NCBI GenBank assembly: GCA_002395775.1
Contig: DGUV01000022.1
Span: 1 to 11,822 of the forward strand
DNA: 11,822 nucleotides
Direction: 5' to 3'
Source: Prevotellaceae bacterium UBA4301
Lineage (GTDB): Bacteria > Bacteroidota > Bacteroidia > Bacteroidales > Bacteroidaceae
The notes under the pieces were generated by a model. The model saw nothing but the letters and a program-made list of their open reading frames with translations, was not told the origin of the DNA and searched no databases. The position numbers and the translations under genes are program-made. Each line of letters opens with the position of its first letter. Position 1 is the stretch's first letter. Shown here piece by piece: positions 1 through 6,735 of this stretch.

Positions 1-2002
1 CCGTCACGCAGGTCATCACGTTCAGGGGGAACTTCACGTCCAGCCCCTTCAGGTTATTGGCACGCGCACCCTTAACTTCGATGTAGTTGTTCCACGGCCT
101 CCGGCTCTTGGGCACGGGCAGTGTGTCCTCGCCCGTCAGGAAGGCCAATGTATGGGAGACGACCCCCTCCCCATTCCCTCCCCGGGGGGAGGGCGTAAGC
201 ACCTTCTTCCCCTGACTGCTCCCCTCCCTCGGGAGGGGCAGGGGGATGGGGTCGCTGATTGGTCCTTGATAGACAACTTCACCTCCCAGTCGTCCGGCAT
301 CGGGACCGATGTCGATGAGCCAGTCGGCTGCACGCATGATTTCCTCGTCGTGCTCCACCACCACCACCGTGTTGCCCAGGTCGCGCAGCTGTTTCAGCAC
401 ACCGATGAGCTGTTGCGTGTCGCGGCTGTGCAGTCCTATGCTTGGCTCGTCCAGAATGTAGAGCGAGCCCACCAGACTGCTACCCAGCGAAGTGGCCAGG
501 TTGATGCGCTGGCTTTCGCCGCCCGAGAGCGAGTTCGACAGCCGATTCAGTGTCAGATATCCCAGTCCCACGTCGAGCAGGAATCCCAGGCGGCTCTTGA
601 TTTCCGTCATGATGCGCTGTGCTATGCGCCCTTCCTGTTCCGTGAGTTCCAGTTGGTCGAACCATCGTTTCAGTTCCGTGATGGGCAAGTCCACCAGGTC
701 GGTGATGCTCCTTCCGCCCACCTTCACGTAGTTGGCTTCCGGGCGCAGTCGCGTGCCGTGGCACTTGGGACAGAGCGTTTTGCCCCGGTAGCGGGCCAGC
801 ATGACGCGGTTCTGAATCTTGTACTGCCCCTCGCGCAGATAGTCGAAGAAGGCGTCAATCGACATCATACCCCATTCCTTTTCCTCGGGCTTCAGTTCAC
901 GCAGTTTGGCTGGCACGCTGGCCGGAATGGTGCCGTGCCACAGCCAGTCCTTTTCCTCGCGCGAGAGTTGGAAGTAGGGCTTGTGTATGGGGAATCCGCG
1001 TTCCGAATTCAGTCGGACGAACCAGTTCTTCCACTCGCTCATCTTCTCGCCACGCCAGCACATCACGGCCCCTTCCCACACCGACAGGGCGGTGTTGGGC
1101 ACCACAAGGTGCTCGTCGATGCCCATGATGCGGCCGAAGCCCTCGCACTCGGGACAGGCACCTACGGGCGAGTTGAAGGCAAACAGACGGTCGGAGGGCT
1201 CCTCAAAGGTGATGCCGTCGGCCTCGAATCGCATGCTGAACTGATGGACGATGCCGGCTGGATAGAATCGCAGCATCATCTCGCCTCCGCCCTCGTAGAA
1301 GGCTGTTTCGCTGGAGTCCACCAGTCGCGAGATGACGTCCTTCTCGTCGCTCACCGACATGCGGTCCACCACCAGGTTCAGTGTGGAGACGTTGGAAGTC
1401 TGGGGTGAGAGCTTGTCGTCCTCCAGCTTCAGCAAGTCCTCGATGCGCAGAATCTCACTGTCGCGCTCCACGCGCACGAATCCCGCCTTCATCTCCATCT
1501 CCAGTTGTTCCCTGAGCGTGCGTCCCTCGGGCACCCGCAGGGGGCACAGCACGGCAAACTTGGTGCCTCGGCCGTAGGAGAGCATGGTCTTGACGACATC
1601 GTCCGTGGTGTGCTTCCTCACCTCCTTGCCGCTGATGGGCGAGAAGGTGCGTCCGATGCGGGCAAACAGGAGTCGCATGTAGTCATACACCTCCGTCTGC
1701 GTGCCCACTGTGGAGCGGGGGTTGCGACTCGTCACCTTCTGCTCGATAGCAATCGAGGGAGGGATGCCCTTGATGTAGTCGCACTCGGGCTTCTGCATCC
1801 TGCCCAGGAATTGGCGGGCATAAGCCGAGAGGCTTTCCACATATCGCCTTTGTCCTTCGGCATAAAGTGTATCGAACGCCAGCGACGACTTTCCACTGCC
1901 GCTTACGCCCGTAATAACCACTAGTTTCTCGCGCGGAATCTCCAGGTCAATGCCCTTCAGGTTATTCACCCGCGCCCCTTTTATCCTTATGCTTTCTTCC
2001 AT
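1..2002 (-). CDS. uvrA: UvrA, excinuclease ABC subunit A (3' end outside window)
   Basis: Damage-recognition ATPase of nucleotide excision repair; UvrA dimers find bulky DNA lesions and load UvrB. Read on the minus strand from ATG at 2002, it starts MEESIRIKGARVNNLKGIDL and has the first Walker A GVSGSGKSS at about residues 32-40, the QFLGRMQKPECDYI segment, a CPEC cysteine pair near residue 280, CPKCHGTRLR near 410, the ABC signature SGGESQRI near 490-500 and Walker B LYILDEPSIGL near 515. About 667 codons are present and the sequence stops at the second Walker A (MTCVTG), so roughly the last third is missing. The frame is the same at both ends, so there is no net frameshift. Between EVVYQG and SHTLAFLTG there is an in-frame low-complexity insert of about 35 residues encoded by GC-rich palindromes (162-253). 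No promoter is seen in the 14-bp gap to the PIN gene, so read-through from the toxin-antitoxin operon is likely. Confidence 0.97.
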   Translation of the reverse strand, partial: MEESIRIKGARVNNLKGIDLEIPREKLVVITGVSGSGKSSLAFDTLYAEGQRRYVESLSAYARQFLGRMQKPECDYIKGIPPSIAIEQKVTSRNPRSTVGTQTEVYDYMRLLFARIGRTFSPISGKEVRKHTTDDVVKTMLSYGRGTKFAVLCPLRVPEGRTLREQLEMEMKAGFVRVERDSEILRIEDLLKLEDDKLSPQTSNVSTLNLVVDRMSVSDEKDVISRLVDSSETAFYEGGGEMMLRFYPAGIVHQFSMRFEADGITFEEPSDRLFAFNSPVGACPECEGFGRIMGIDEHLVVPNTALSVWEGAVMCWRGEKMSEWKNWFVRLNSERGFPIHKPYFQLSREEKDWLWHGTIPASVPAKLRELKPEEKEWGMMSIDAFFDYLREGQYKIQNRVMLARYRGKTLCPKCHGTRLRPEANYVKVGGRSITDLVDLPITELKRWFDQLELTEQEGRIAQRIMTEIKSRLGFLLDVGLGYLTLNRLSNSLSGGESQRINLATSLGSSLVGSLYILDEPSIGLHSRDTQQLIGVLKQLRDLGNTVVVVEHDEEIMRAADWLIDIGPDAGRLGGEVVYQGPISDPIPLPLPREGSSQGKKVLTPSPRGGNGEGVVSHTLAFLTGEDTLPVPKSRRPWNNYIEVKGARANNLKGLDVKFPLNVMTCVT
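162..253. repeat. BIME-like pair of GC-rich palindromes inserted in frame in uvrA
   Basis: Two hairpins lie head to head. Palindrome 1 is 176-193 (CCCTCCCC, 2 bases, GGGGAGGG). Palindrome 2 is 221-238 (CCCCTCCC, TC, GGGAGGGG). A 27-bp spacer (194-220) separates them, and each has an outward G-rich tail when read away from the centre (239-253 on plus; 175-162 on minus). In uvrA it encodes residues such as DPIPLPLPREG and LTPSPRGGNGEG, unlike the rest of the protein. The arrangement resembles REP/BIME elements of enterobacteria by analogy only; two single-unit relatives occur at 8231-8257 and 9334-9363. Confidence 0.8.
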
Positions 2003-2016
2003 TGTGTGTTCTCTAA

Positions 2017-2421
2017 TTATAGCATTGCAGAGAATGCCGCCAGCCTTATGACCTCGATATGTGGGAAGTCTATCTGTTTCAGAACATCGTAGTGATGGTC
2101 TTCCGTAACGATATACTTCGCATTGGCTGCAATAGCGCAATCAACAAACTTGTTATCGTCAGGGTCAGCAGTAATGAGTTGATACTTCATGCGTGTATCA
2201 ATTTTTAGCACATTCTTGCGGTTAAGGATGGCTTGAATGATGTTCTTTGCAATATCGGCATTAATCCTTTGTGTCAGTATTTCCTCGTATTCGAGGATGA
2301 TGTCATTGGTAATGCAGAGCGTGTATTGTTCTGACAAAAATCCCGTCCATACATTATGGAAGGGACTATTCGAGGCCAGGCTGATAAGCAGGCAGTTCGT
2401 ATCGAGGACAATTCTTTGCAT
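2017..2421 (-). CDS. PIN-domain ribonuclease toxin of a toxin-antitoxin module
   Basis: Predicted Mg-dependent endoribonuclease of the PIN family, probably cleaving RNA when freed from its antitoxin. The 134-residue protein has the expected acidic positions: D7 in IVLDTN, E44 in IILEYEE, the DPDDNKFVDCA block (D86, D89, D94) and D108 in YIVTEDHHY, which matches the usual four-acid PIN site. I chose ATG at 2421 because it gives the canonical MQRIVLDTN start and overlaps the antitoxin stop (TGATG, one shared base); an upstream ATG at 2457 would only add 12 unlikely residues inside the antitoxin gene. It is translationally coupled to the antitoxin and ends 14 bp before uvrA. The family resembles the 'putative toxin-antitoxin system toxin component, PIN family' type. 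No truncation is seen; the catalytic set looks intact. Confidence 0.9.
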   Translation of the reverse strand: MQRIVLDTNCLLISLASNSPFHNVWTGFLSEQYTLCITNDIILEYEEILTQRINADIAKNIIQAILNRKNVLKIDTRMKYQLITADPDDNKFVDCAIAANAKYIVTEDHHYDVLKQIDFPHIEVIRLAAFSAML

Positions 2422-2702
2422 CAGCGATAGGGGGTGCGCATGTGTTCCTTTTGCCACGCTTGCAAGACACTGGGATTAATGACTCCCTCGTCCCACAATT
2501 TGTCAATCTCTCTTTGTGCCTTCTGGGCAAAATAGTCAGAAATAGCATTCTTCAGTTCGCACACTTCCTCGTCACTCTTGATGTACGAGAATGTGTCGAT
2601 AATAGCCCTTTGAGCAGGTGTAAAGGTCATATCGTAGGCGGCAGCGGGTTCGCTTGCCTGCATCTTTCCCTCTTTGTGGTCTGGATATTTCTTTTCAGAC
2701 AT
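2421..2702 (-). CDS. Antitoxin partner of the PIN toxin
   Basis: A 93-residue, charged, probably mostly helical protein placed first in a two-gene operon with the PIN gene, the classic antitoxin position. The C-terminal part (roughly residues 40-93, from SDEEVCELKNAISDYFAQ through VDKLW-like IDKLWDEGV to EHMRTPYR) looks like the toxin-neutralising tail of a Bacteroidota antitoxin type I have seen beside PIN toxins; this is recognition from memory, not a search result. No clear DNA-binding fold (HTH or ribbon-helix-helix) is obvious, so autoregulation is uncertain. ATG at 2702 is preceded by only a short leader after the promoter at 2725-2756. An internal ATG (MQASEPAAAYD) could be an alternative start. 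Confidence 0.82.
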   Translation of the reverse strand: MSEKKYPDHKEGKMQASEPAAAYDMTFTPAQRAIIDTFSYIKSDEEVCELKNAISDYFAQKAQREIDKLWDEGVINPSVLQAWQKEHMRTPYR

Positions 2703-2724
2703 ATTCCTTTATGGTTCTTTTGGG

Positions 2725-2756
2725 CAAAAATACGCAAAAGTTTATGCTAATCCAAA
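2725..2756 (-). promoter_or_regulatory. Bacteroidota-type promoter of the toxin-antitoxin (uvrA) operon
   Basis: On the minus strand TTTG at 2756-2753 and TATTTTTG at 2732-2725 are separated by 20 bp, matching the Bacteroidota -33/-7 consensus TTTG and TAnnTTTG exactly. It would start transcription about 15-20 bases before the antitoxin ATG. As no promoter is apparent between the toxin and uvrA, it may also drive uvrA. Confidence 0.7.
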
Positions 2757-2867
2757 ATAATCCTTACTTTTTTAAAATTTAATCCGAAAAAAACTTGCTC
2801 CTTAAGAATGGTGGAGAATTAATGGCCTTGTGCTCTATTGTCCGAATAAGTCTTTTTATCAAAACAA

Positions 2868-2905
2868 AACCCTTTCTCCTGTTATAAGAAGAAAGGGCCT
2901 TTTTG
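2868..2905. terminator. Bidirectional hairpin terminator after the surface-protein gene
   Basis: CCCTTTCT at 2870-2877 pairs with AGAAAGGG at 2890-2897 around a 12-base loop. On the minus strand it is followed by a T-rich run (TTTTGTTTT), serving the gene that ends at 2923. On the plus strand it is followed by CCTTTTTG. The rest of the 2703-2922 gap holds the antitoxin promoter and AT-rich sequence in which I see no gene. Confidence 0.75.
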
Positions 2906-2922
2906 TAGAAAGTCTTGACGGA

Positions 2923-4587
2923 TTATTTAATCATCATTTTTTTCGTCATTCCGTCTGAGAAGCGGATGATGTTGATACCTTTCTGTAAGTGGTTGCGCAG
3001 GCGTCCTTGCAGGTCATAGACCTTGTAACCTTGTGCTTCGGCATCTACTCCTCTCACGGGAGTATTGTCCGTAACTGTCACGGTGCAAGTTGCTATATAT
3101 CCTCCGTCAACCGTTGTTGCAATGATTATGGCCGTTCCGTAGCCAACTGCAACTATTTGTCCATGTGAAACGATGCAGATACTCTCATTCGAACTTTTCC
3201 AGTTTACTTCTTTGTTCGTAGCATCAGCAGGTAATACTGTGGCCTCCAGCTGTACGCTTTCGCCGATTCCATCCAACTGACAACTGCTTTGCGACATATT
3301 AATTCCTGCCACGGGCTGAATTACTACGATTTTACAGGAGTCATTTGCTTCGGGATTATCCACAGATGAAACCTTTATCCATGCCTCGCCTGCCTTATAT
3401 GCTGTTACGAGACCAGTTTCGCTTACCGAGGCTATATCTTCATCCGAAGAACTCCATACTACATTCTTCTCATCGGCATTTTCGGGAGCAATAGAAAATG
3501 TAAGCAATTGCTCTTTGCCTACTTCCATTGTAAGTTCATGATTATTCAGAGATACCTCTTTTATATGTGTACTTACCTCTATAATGTTAGCATCCTTCCA
3601 TTCTTCTTTCATTATATAATTCCCCTTGGAACCTTTTGGTACATATATCACATAATTTGACTGCATTTTAAATTTACAGTATGGTGGAGTTGCTGCTTCC
3701 ATATGGAAGAACAAAGTATCAGGAAATAATTCTTTTTGAGTAAATGGTTCCCATATACCTTTTCCCATTATTCCAGAGGATAAAACCTTAGTAGAGGAGG
3801 AAATAAAAATATGTTCATGGTCCTGATAATTAAAAGCTTCCGTGTTAAATTCTACCAACGAGCGTGGAATAATTAATGTATCCATAGAATACGGAGTACA
3901 TTCCGGATCACCAAAGGCAAGACGGAATGCTTTTTCTCCTAAATATACAATCTTATTTAATTCTGAAAAATTTGTATAATCTATAGGGCAGCGATAAAAA
4001 CTCTTATCACCGATATACGTGGTTTCTTTTGAAAAGAAAACATTATTAAGTTTATAACCATTCTCAAAAGCAAGTTCGGGAATTACGGTAACATTATCAC
4101 CTAAAAATAGATTATTGCAAAATAATGTTCTCCTTCCTCCTCCAAAATTTTCACCTCGGACATTATTTGAATTCCAATAGAGACTATCTACAAATATCAC
4201 ATCCCCTAAAACATAATAAGCATCAACAAGACTATTGGGAAATTTTAAGGTTTCTATATAGATTTCCTTTCCTATACCAAAACAATCACGTCCATAATCG
4301 CTTAGAGTATTATCTGGATTTCCGTTAGTTCCCACTATATTGGCTCCAGACAAATCGATGCATCCTTGTAGTTTTCTATCCCTCATTAACCCCCCAATGA
4401 ACTTCAAGTCAGTGGTATTTACATATCCTGTAACCTTTAGATTCCTAACGGTCTGTTGGTCAGCATAATCAATCTTGCTTGATAGCCAACCAGGGTTCTG
4501 GCAGTCAATGGTCATTGATGTTGCCTGAGAATATGCTCCAATGTAGCTGCAGAGGGCAATTGCAAAAGCAAATAAAATTCTTTTCAT
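2923..4587 (-). CDS. Secreted BspA-type leucine-rich / Big_2 surface protein with T9SS-like C-terminal domain
   Basis: A 554-residue exported protein. Residues 1-20 (MKRILFAFAIALCSYIGAYS) form a signal peptide. About residues 45-330 show irregular leucine-rich repeats of the BspA kind (e.g. NNVFFSKETTYIGDKSFYRC, KIVYLGEKAFRLAF), though several repeats are degenerate. Two bacterial Ig-like group 2 domains follow: about 339-424 (LTMEVGKEQLLTF, VVWSSSDEDIASVSETGLV) and 425-505 (VQLEATVLPADATNKEVNW). The end (about 510-554, VYDLQGR, KGINIIRF, KKMMIK) resembles the sorting domain of type IX secretion cargo. It probably acts at the cell surface in adhesion or binding; the ligand is unknown. The LRR part is visibly more AT-rich than neighbouring genes, which could mean recent transfer or relaxed composition. 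Expression probably comes from the promoter at 4801-4831 through a structured leader. Confidence 0.85.
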   Translation of the reverse strand: MKRILFAFAIALCSYIGAYSQATSMTIDCQNPGWLSSKIDYADQQTVRNLKVTGYVNTTDLKFIGGLMRDRKLQGCIDLSGANIVGTNGNPDNTLSDYGRDCFGIGKEIYIETLKFPNSLVDAYYVLGDVIFVDSLYWNSNNVRGENFGGGRRTLFCNNLFLGDNVTVIPELAFENGYKLNNVFFSKETTYIGDKSFYRCPIDYTNFSELNKIVYLGEKAFRLAFGDPECTPYSMDTLIIPRSLVEFNTEAFNYQDHEHIFISSSTKVLSSGIMGKGIWEPFTQKELFPDTLFFHMEAATPPYCKFKMQSNYVIYVPKGSKGNYIMKEEWKDANIIEVSTHIKEVSLNNHELTMEVGKEQLLTFSIAPENADEKNVVWSSSDEDIASVSETGLVTAYKAGEAWIKVSSVDNPEANDSCKIVVIQPVAGINMSQSSCQLDGIGESVQLEATVLPADATNKEVNWKSSNESICIVSHGQIVAVGYGTAIIIATTVDGGYIATCTVTVTDNTPVRGVDAEAQGYKVYDLQGRLRNHLQKGINIIRFSDGMTKKMMIK

Positions 4588-4621
4588 ATTAGTATTGTTT
4601 TTAGTTATACATACAAAAAAG

Positions 4622-4646
4622 AGGCGCAGACCTTTGCCATACGCCT
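4622..4646 (-). terminator. Possible conditional terminator of the surface-protein leader
   Basis: On the minus strand AGGCG (4646-4642) and CGCCT (4626-4622) form a 5-bp GC-rich stem with a 15-base loop. One C and then six T (4620-4615) follow. The stem is short for a strong terminator, and it competes with two leader helices that use the same bases. Confidence 0.4.
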
Positions 4647-4653
4647 AAGAGGT

Positions 4654-4782
4654 TCACCACAAACCTACATACCAATACGGAAAGCCTACGCCCAATGAAG
4701 CGTAGCCCAATTTGGTATGATGTTTGCTCTCTTTTTCTTCGAGTGGTGATTTCTTAGGCAATCGAGCAAAATATGTCTGCAT
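4654..4782 (-). CDS. Candidate 42-residue leader peptide inside the structured leader
   Basis: The ATG at 4782 lies about 14 bases after the predicted transcript start and follows AAAGGA, one of the few Shine-Dalgarno-like stretches in the window. The frame runs 42 codons and ends in a Lys/Glu-rich middle followed by an aromatic tail (VGFPYWYVGLW). Its TGA overlaps the 7-bp helix at 4654-4660, and the U-tailed hairpin begins about 8 bases later, so a ribosome reaching the stop would open the competing helices, as in translational attenuation. Alternatively, the frame may be open by chance over a structural RNA. There is no hydrophobic export signal and no family I recognise. Confidence 0.3.
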   Translation of the reverse strand: MQTYFARLPKKSPLEEKESKHHTKLGYASLGVGFPYWYVGLW

Positions 4783-4800
4783 TCCTTTCGGAACACGTGG

Positions 4801-4831
4801 CAAAGTTACAAATAGATTTCGAGAAGACAAA
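4801..4831 (-). promoter_or_regulatory. Promoter of the surface-protein leader
   Basis: Minus strand TTTG at 4831-4828 and TAACTTTG at 4808-4801 are 19 bp apart, a full match to the Bacteroidota consensus. The start of transcription should fall near 4796, leaving an unusually long leader of about 210 bases before ATG 4587. Confidence 0.7.
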
Positions 4832-4916
4832 GGGGATTTAAAGAAATCTTTGAACCCTAGCAACTGGAGGCGTTTTGTGCGACGTTTAATGCTTCGTCTG
4901 ATACTCGTCTGGTAGT

Positions 4917-4924
4917 TACTTTTG
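4917..4924 (+). promoter_or_regulatory. Weaker plus-strand -7 element just before the iterons
   Basis: TACTTTTG at 4917-4924 fits TAnnTTTG, but the matching -33 position (4893-4896) reads TTCG rather than TTTG, with a 20-bp spacer. If used, the transcript would run through the 23-bp repeats toward the glycosyl hydrolase gene. Confidence 0.3.
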
Positions 4925-4927
4925 CAT

Positions 4928-5019
4928 GTTATATTAACTTACGCCTGCAAATTATATTAACTTATCGTGTGAAGTTAAGTTAACTTATGCGTGTTGGTTA
5001 ATATAACTTACACGGGCAT
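4928..5019 (+). repeat. Four 23-bp tandem iterons rich in TTAACTTA
   Basis: Four units follow without gaps: 4928-4950, 4951-4973, 4974-4996 and 4997-5019. Each begins RTTAWRTTAACTTA or a close variant, then a more variable GC-richer part of 9 bases. Unit 1 begins GTTATATTAAC and unit 4 GTTAATATAAC, which are exact reverse complements, and unit 3 contains the 12-bp palindrome TAAGTTAACTTA (4976-4987). The 23-bp spacing puts equivalent bases about two helical turns apart, as expected for cooperative protein binding. It lies between divergent promoters for the surface protein and the glycosyl hydrolase. Confidence 0.75.
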
Positions 5020-5054
5020 GCCCTGAACCATTACCAGTTACCTATTATAATTTT

Positions 5055-5076
5055 CGCGTACGCATATACGTGCGCG
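5055..5076 (+). other. Hairpin upstream of the glycosyl hydrolase promoter
   Basis: CGCGTACG (5055-5062) pairs with CGTGCGCG (5069-5076), with one G-U pair, around a 6-base loop CATATA. It has no T run in either direction, so it is more likely an operator-like palindrome or a structural element than a terminator. A perfect palindrome GGGCATGCCC (5014-5023) lies just upstream, at the end of the iterons. Confidence 0.45.
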
Positions 5077-5149
5077 TTGGAAACCAGTATATAGTCTGTC
5101 GGAAGGAAGTTACTGGGTTCGACATTTGGAGAGGAAATCTGTCGATTCG

Positions 5150-5181
5150 TTTGGCAGGGTCGCAACTTATTTGTAATTTTA
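5150..5181 (+). promoter_or_regulatory. Promoter of the glycosyl hydrolase-cupin operon
   Basis: TTTG at 5150-5153 and TAATTTTA at 5174-5181 are 20 bp apart; the -7 element differs from TAnnTTTG only at the last base. Predicted transcription begins near 5187, about 24 bases before ATG 5211, which supports that start over the GTG at 5070. Confidence 0.6.
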
Positions 5182-5210
5182 CACTCAAACTAACAAAAAC
5201 AGAGTACCCG

Positions 5211-6713
5211 ATGAAACGAAAACTGCTCTTTTTGCTCCTCATTGCCTCATTCTCTCATTGTCTCAATTTCAATTCCCTTTCCGCACAGACTCAGCCTAAG
5301 CGCGAGTTCCGCGGGGCGTGGATTCAGTGTGTCAACAACCAGTGGAACTCGGTGGGACGCGACCGCATGCAACAGACGCTGCGTTACCAGCTGGACGAAC
5401 TGCAACGGTCCCACATCAACGTCATCCTCTTCCAGGTGAGGGCCGAGGGCGACGCCCTGTACATGAGCAACCTGGAGCCCTGGAGCCGCTATCTGACGGG
5501 GCAGCAAGGCCGAGTGCCCGACCCCGTGTGGGACCCCCTCCAGTGGATGGTGGACGAGTGTCACCGGCGCGGCATGGAACTGCACGCATGGATCAATCCC
5601 TTCCGTGCCAAGACGAAGGGCACGCCCGCGCTGACCAGTTCGTACTATATGCAGCATCCCGAACGATTCTTTGAGTACGACGGCCTCTGGCTCTTCGACC
5701 CGGGCATACCTGAAAACCGTCAATACATCTGCCAAGTGGCGGCCGACATCGTGCAGCGCTACGACGTGGACGGACTGCACATCGACGACTATTTCTATCC
5801 CTATCCCGTGGCGGGATTGCAGATTCCCGACGACCGCAGCTATTCGCTCTACGGCGGAGGCATGAACCGCAACGACTGGCGCCGACAGAATGTCAACCTG
5901 TTCATACGCGACCTCTATCAAACTATCCATAGCGTGAAGCCCTGGGTGAAGTTCGGCGTATCGCCGTTCGGCATCTATCGCAACCAAAGGAACGACCCGC
6001 AGGGAAGCCAGACCAACGGACTGCAGAACTACGACGACCTCTATGCCGACGTGCTGGAGTGGGTGCGCCAGGGATGGGTCGATTACAACATTCCGCAAAT
6101 CTACTGGGAGATTGGCAACCGCGCAGCCGACTATGCCACGCTGGCCCACTGGTGGAACGATCATGCCGCAGGGCGTACGCTGGTCATCGGGCAGGACGTG
6201 GAACGGACAGTGAAGTTTGCCGACACCACAAATCCGCAGCAGCACCAGGTGTTCCAGAAATATGACCTGCAACGTAGCCTGCCCCATGTGGAGGGTTCGT
6301 GCCAGTGGTATGCCAAGGCTTGCGTCGATAATCCGCAGAACTACACCACCGTCCTGCGTCAGAAGTACCATCCCTTCGTGGCCCTGCAGCCTCAGATGCC
6401 CTGGATTGACAAGAAGGCACCGGGCAAGGTGAAGAAGGCCAAGGTGGTGTGGACGGGGGACGGTCCCGTGCTGTTCTGGACGGCTCCGAAGGCCAAGACC
6501 CAGATGGACCGCGCTGAAAAGTATGTGGTCTATCGGTTTGCCAAGGGACAGAAGGTGGACCTCACCAACCCCGGGCACATCGTGGCCATCACGGAGAACG
6601 CGTTCTATCGTCTTCCCTACAGCGGCGGTACCATGAAGTACACCTATGTGGTGACGGCGCTCGACCGTCTGCAGAACGAATCGAAGGCTGTGAAGAAATC
6701 AGTGAAATTATAA
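5211..6713 (+). CDS. Exported family-10-like glycosyl hydrolase (GHL10, DUF187 / YngK-DigH type)
   Basis: A 500-residue secreted or periplasmic protein. Members of GHL10 are TIM-barrel hydrolases; the E. coli relative DigH acts on denuded peptidoglycan glycan strands, so a cell-wall glycan is a plausible but unproven substrate. A signal peptide covers about residues 1-27 (KLLFLLLIASFSHC through SLSAQ). Barrel hallmarks are REFRGAWIQCVNNQW (about 31-45), NVILFQVRAEGDALY, ELHAWINPFRAK, DVDGLHIDDYFYPYP (about 186-200, acidic pair), FGVSPFGIYRN and DYNIPQIYWEIGN. From about residue 403 a C-terminal beta domain resembling fibronectin type III follows (VLFWTAPKA, KYVVYRF, YTYVVTALD). ATG 5211 gives the signal peptide at the N terminus and fits the promoter at 5150-5181. 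The cupin gene follows after 22 bp. Confidence 0.9.
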   Translation: MKRKLLFLLLIASFSHCLNFNSLSAQTQPKREFRGAWIQCVNNQWNSVGRDRMQQTLRYQLDELQRSHINVILFQVRAEGDALYMSNLEPWSRYLTGQQGRVPDPVWDPLQWMVDECHRRGMELHAWINPFRAKTKGTPALTSSYYMQHPERFFEYDGLWLFDPGIPENRQYICQVAADIVQRYDVDGLHIDDYFYPYPVAGLQIPDDRSYSLYGGGMNRNDWRRQNVNLFIRDLYQTIHSVKPWVKFGVSPFGIYRNQRNDPQGSQTNGLQNYDDLYADVLEWVRQGWVDYNIPQIYWEIGNRAADYATLAHWWNDHAAGRTLVIGQDVERTVKFADTTNPQQHQVFQKYDLQRSLPHVEGSCQWYAKACVDNPQNYTTVLRQKYHPFVALQPQMPWIDKKAPGKVKKAKVVWTGDGPVLFWTAPKAKTQMDRAEKYVVYRFAKGQKVDLTNPGHIVAITENAFYRLPYSGGTMKYTYVVTALDRLQNESKAVKKSVKL

Positions 6714-6735
6714 AGCATAAAGGGTAAGAAATTTA

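Larger units (their letters stand above)
4615..4796 (-). ncRNA. Highly structured leader RNA, candidate attenuator or riboswitch-like element
   Basis: Transcription from the promoter at 4801-4831 would give a leader that folds into nested helices. From outside in, these are 4775-4780 with 4626-4631 (6 bp), 4766-4770 with 4633-4637 (5 bp), 4752-4759 with 4643-4650 (8 bp), 4743-4749 with 4654-4660 (7 bp), 4712-4719 with 4668-4675 (8 bp) and a tip hairpin 4700-4705 with 4686-4691 (6 bp). A competing small hairpin AGGCG/CGCCT (4642-4646 with 4622-4626) is followed directly by six U (4620-4615). It reuses bases of the 8-bp helix, so the two folds exclude each other. I do not recognise a known riboswitch class. 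It could also be a free small RNA ending at the U run, or a peptide-coding leader. Confidence 0.6.

Noticed and set aside
152..1408. 418-codon plus-strand open frame
   Set aside because: Lies wholly antisense to uvrA, which has clear UvrA motifs in the opposite strand; the long frame is a by-product of GC-rich codon use.
2421..2457. Upstream ATG 2457 for the PIN toxin
   Set aside because: The canonical MQRIVLDTN start at 2421 overlaps the antitoxin stop in the usual coupled fashion; the added residues have no PIN-family look.
4654..4863. 69-codon minus-strand open frame across the leader
   Set aside because: Its upstream start lies before the promoter -7 box, so its full form would not be made from that promoter; only the internal start at 4782 is kept as a weak candidate.
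4928..5019. CRISPR array
   Set aside because: Units abut with no unique spacers, and no cas genes are present in the window.
5070..5210. GTG start extending the glycosyl hydrolase by 47 residues
   Set aside because: It would put a charged stretch before the signal peptide and lies upstream of the promoter at 5150-5181; ATG 5211 fits both better.
5247..6578. 443-codon minus-strand open frame
   Set aside because: Antisense to the glycosyl hydrolase and without recognisable domains or signal; the hydrolase motifs are on the plus strand.
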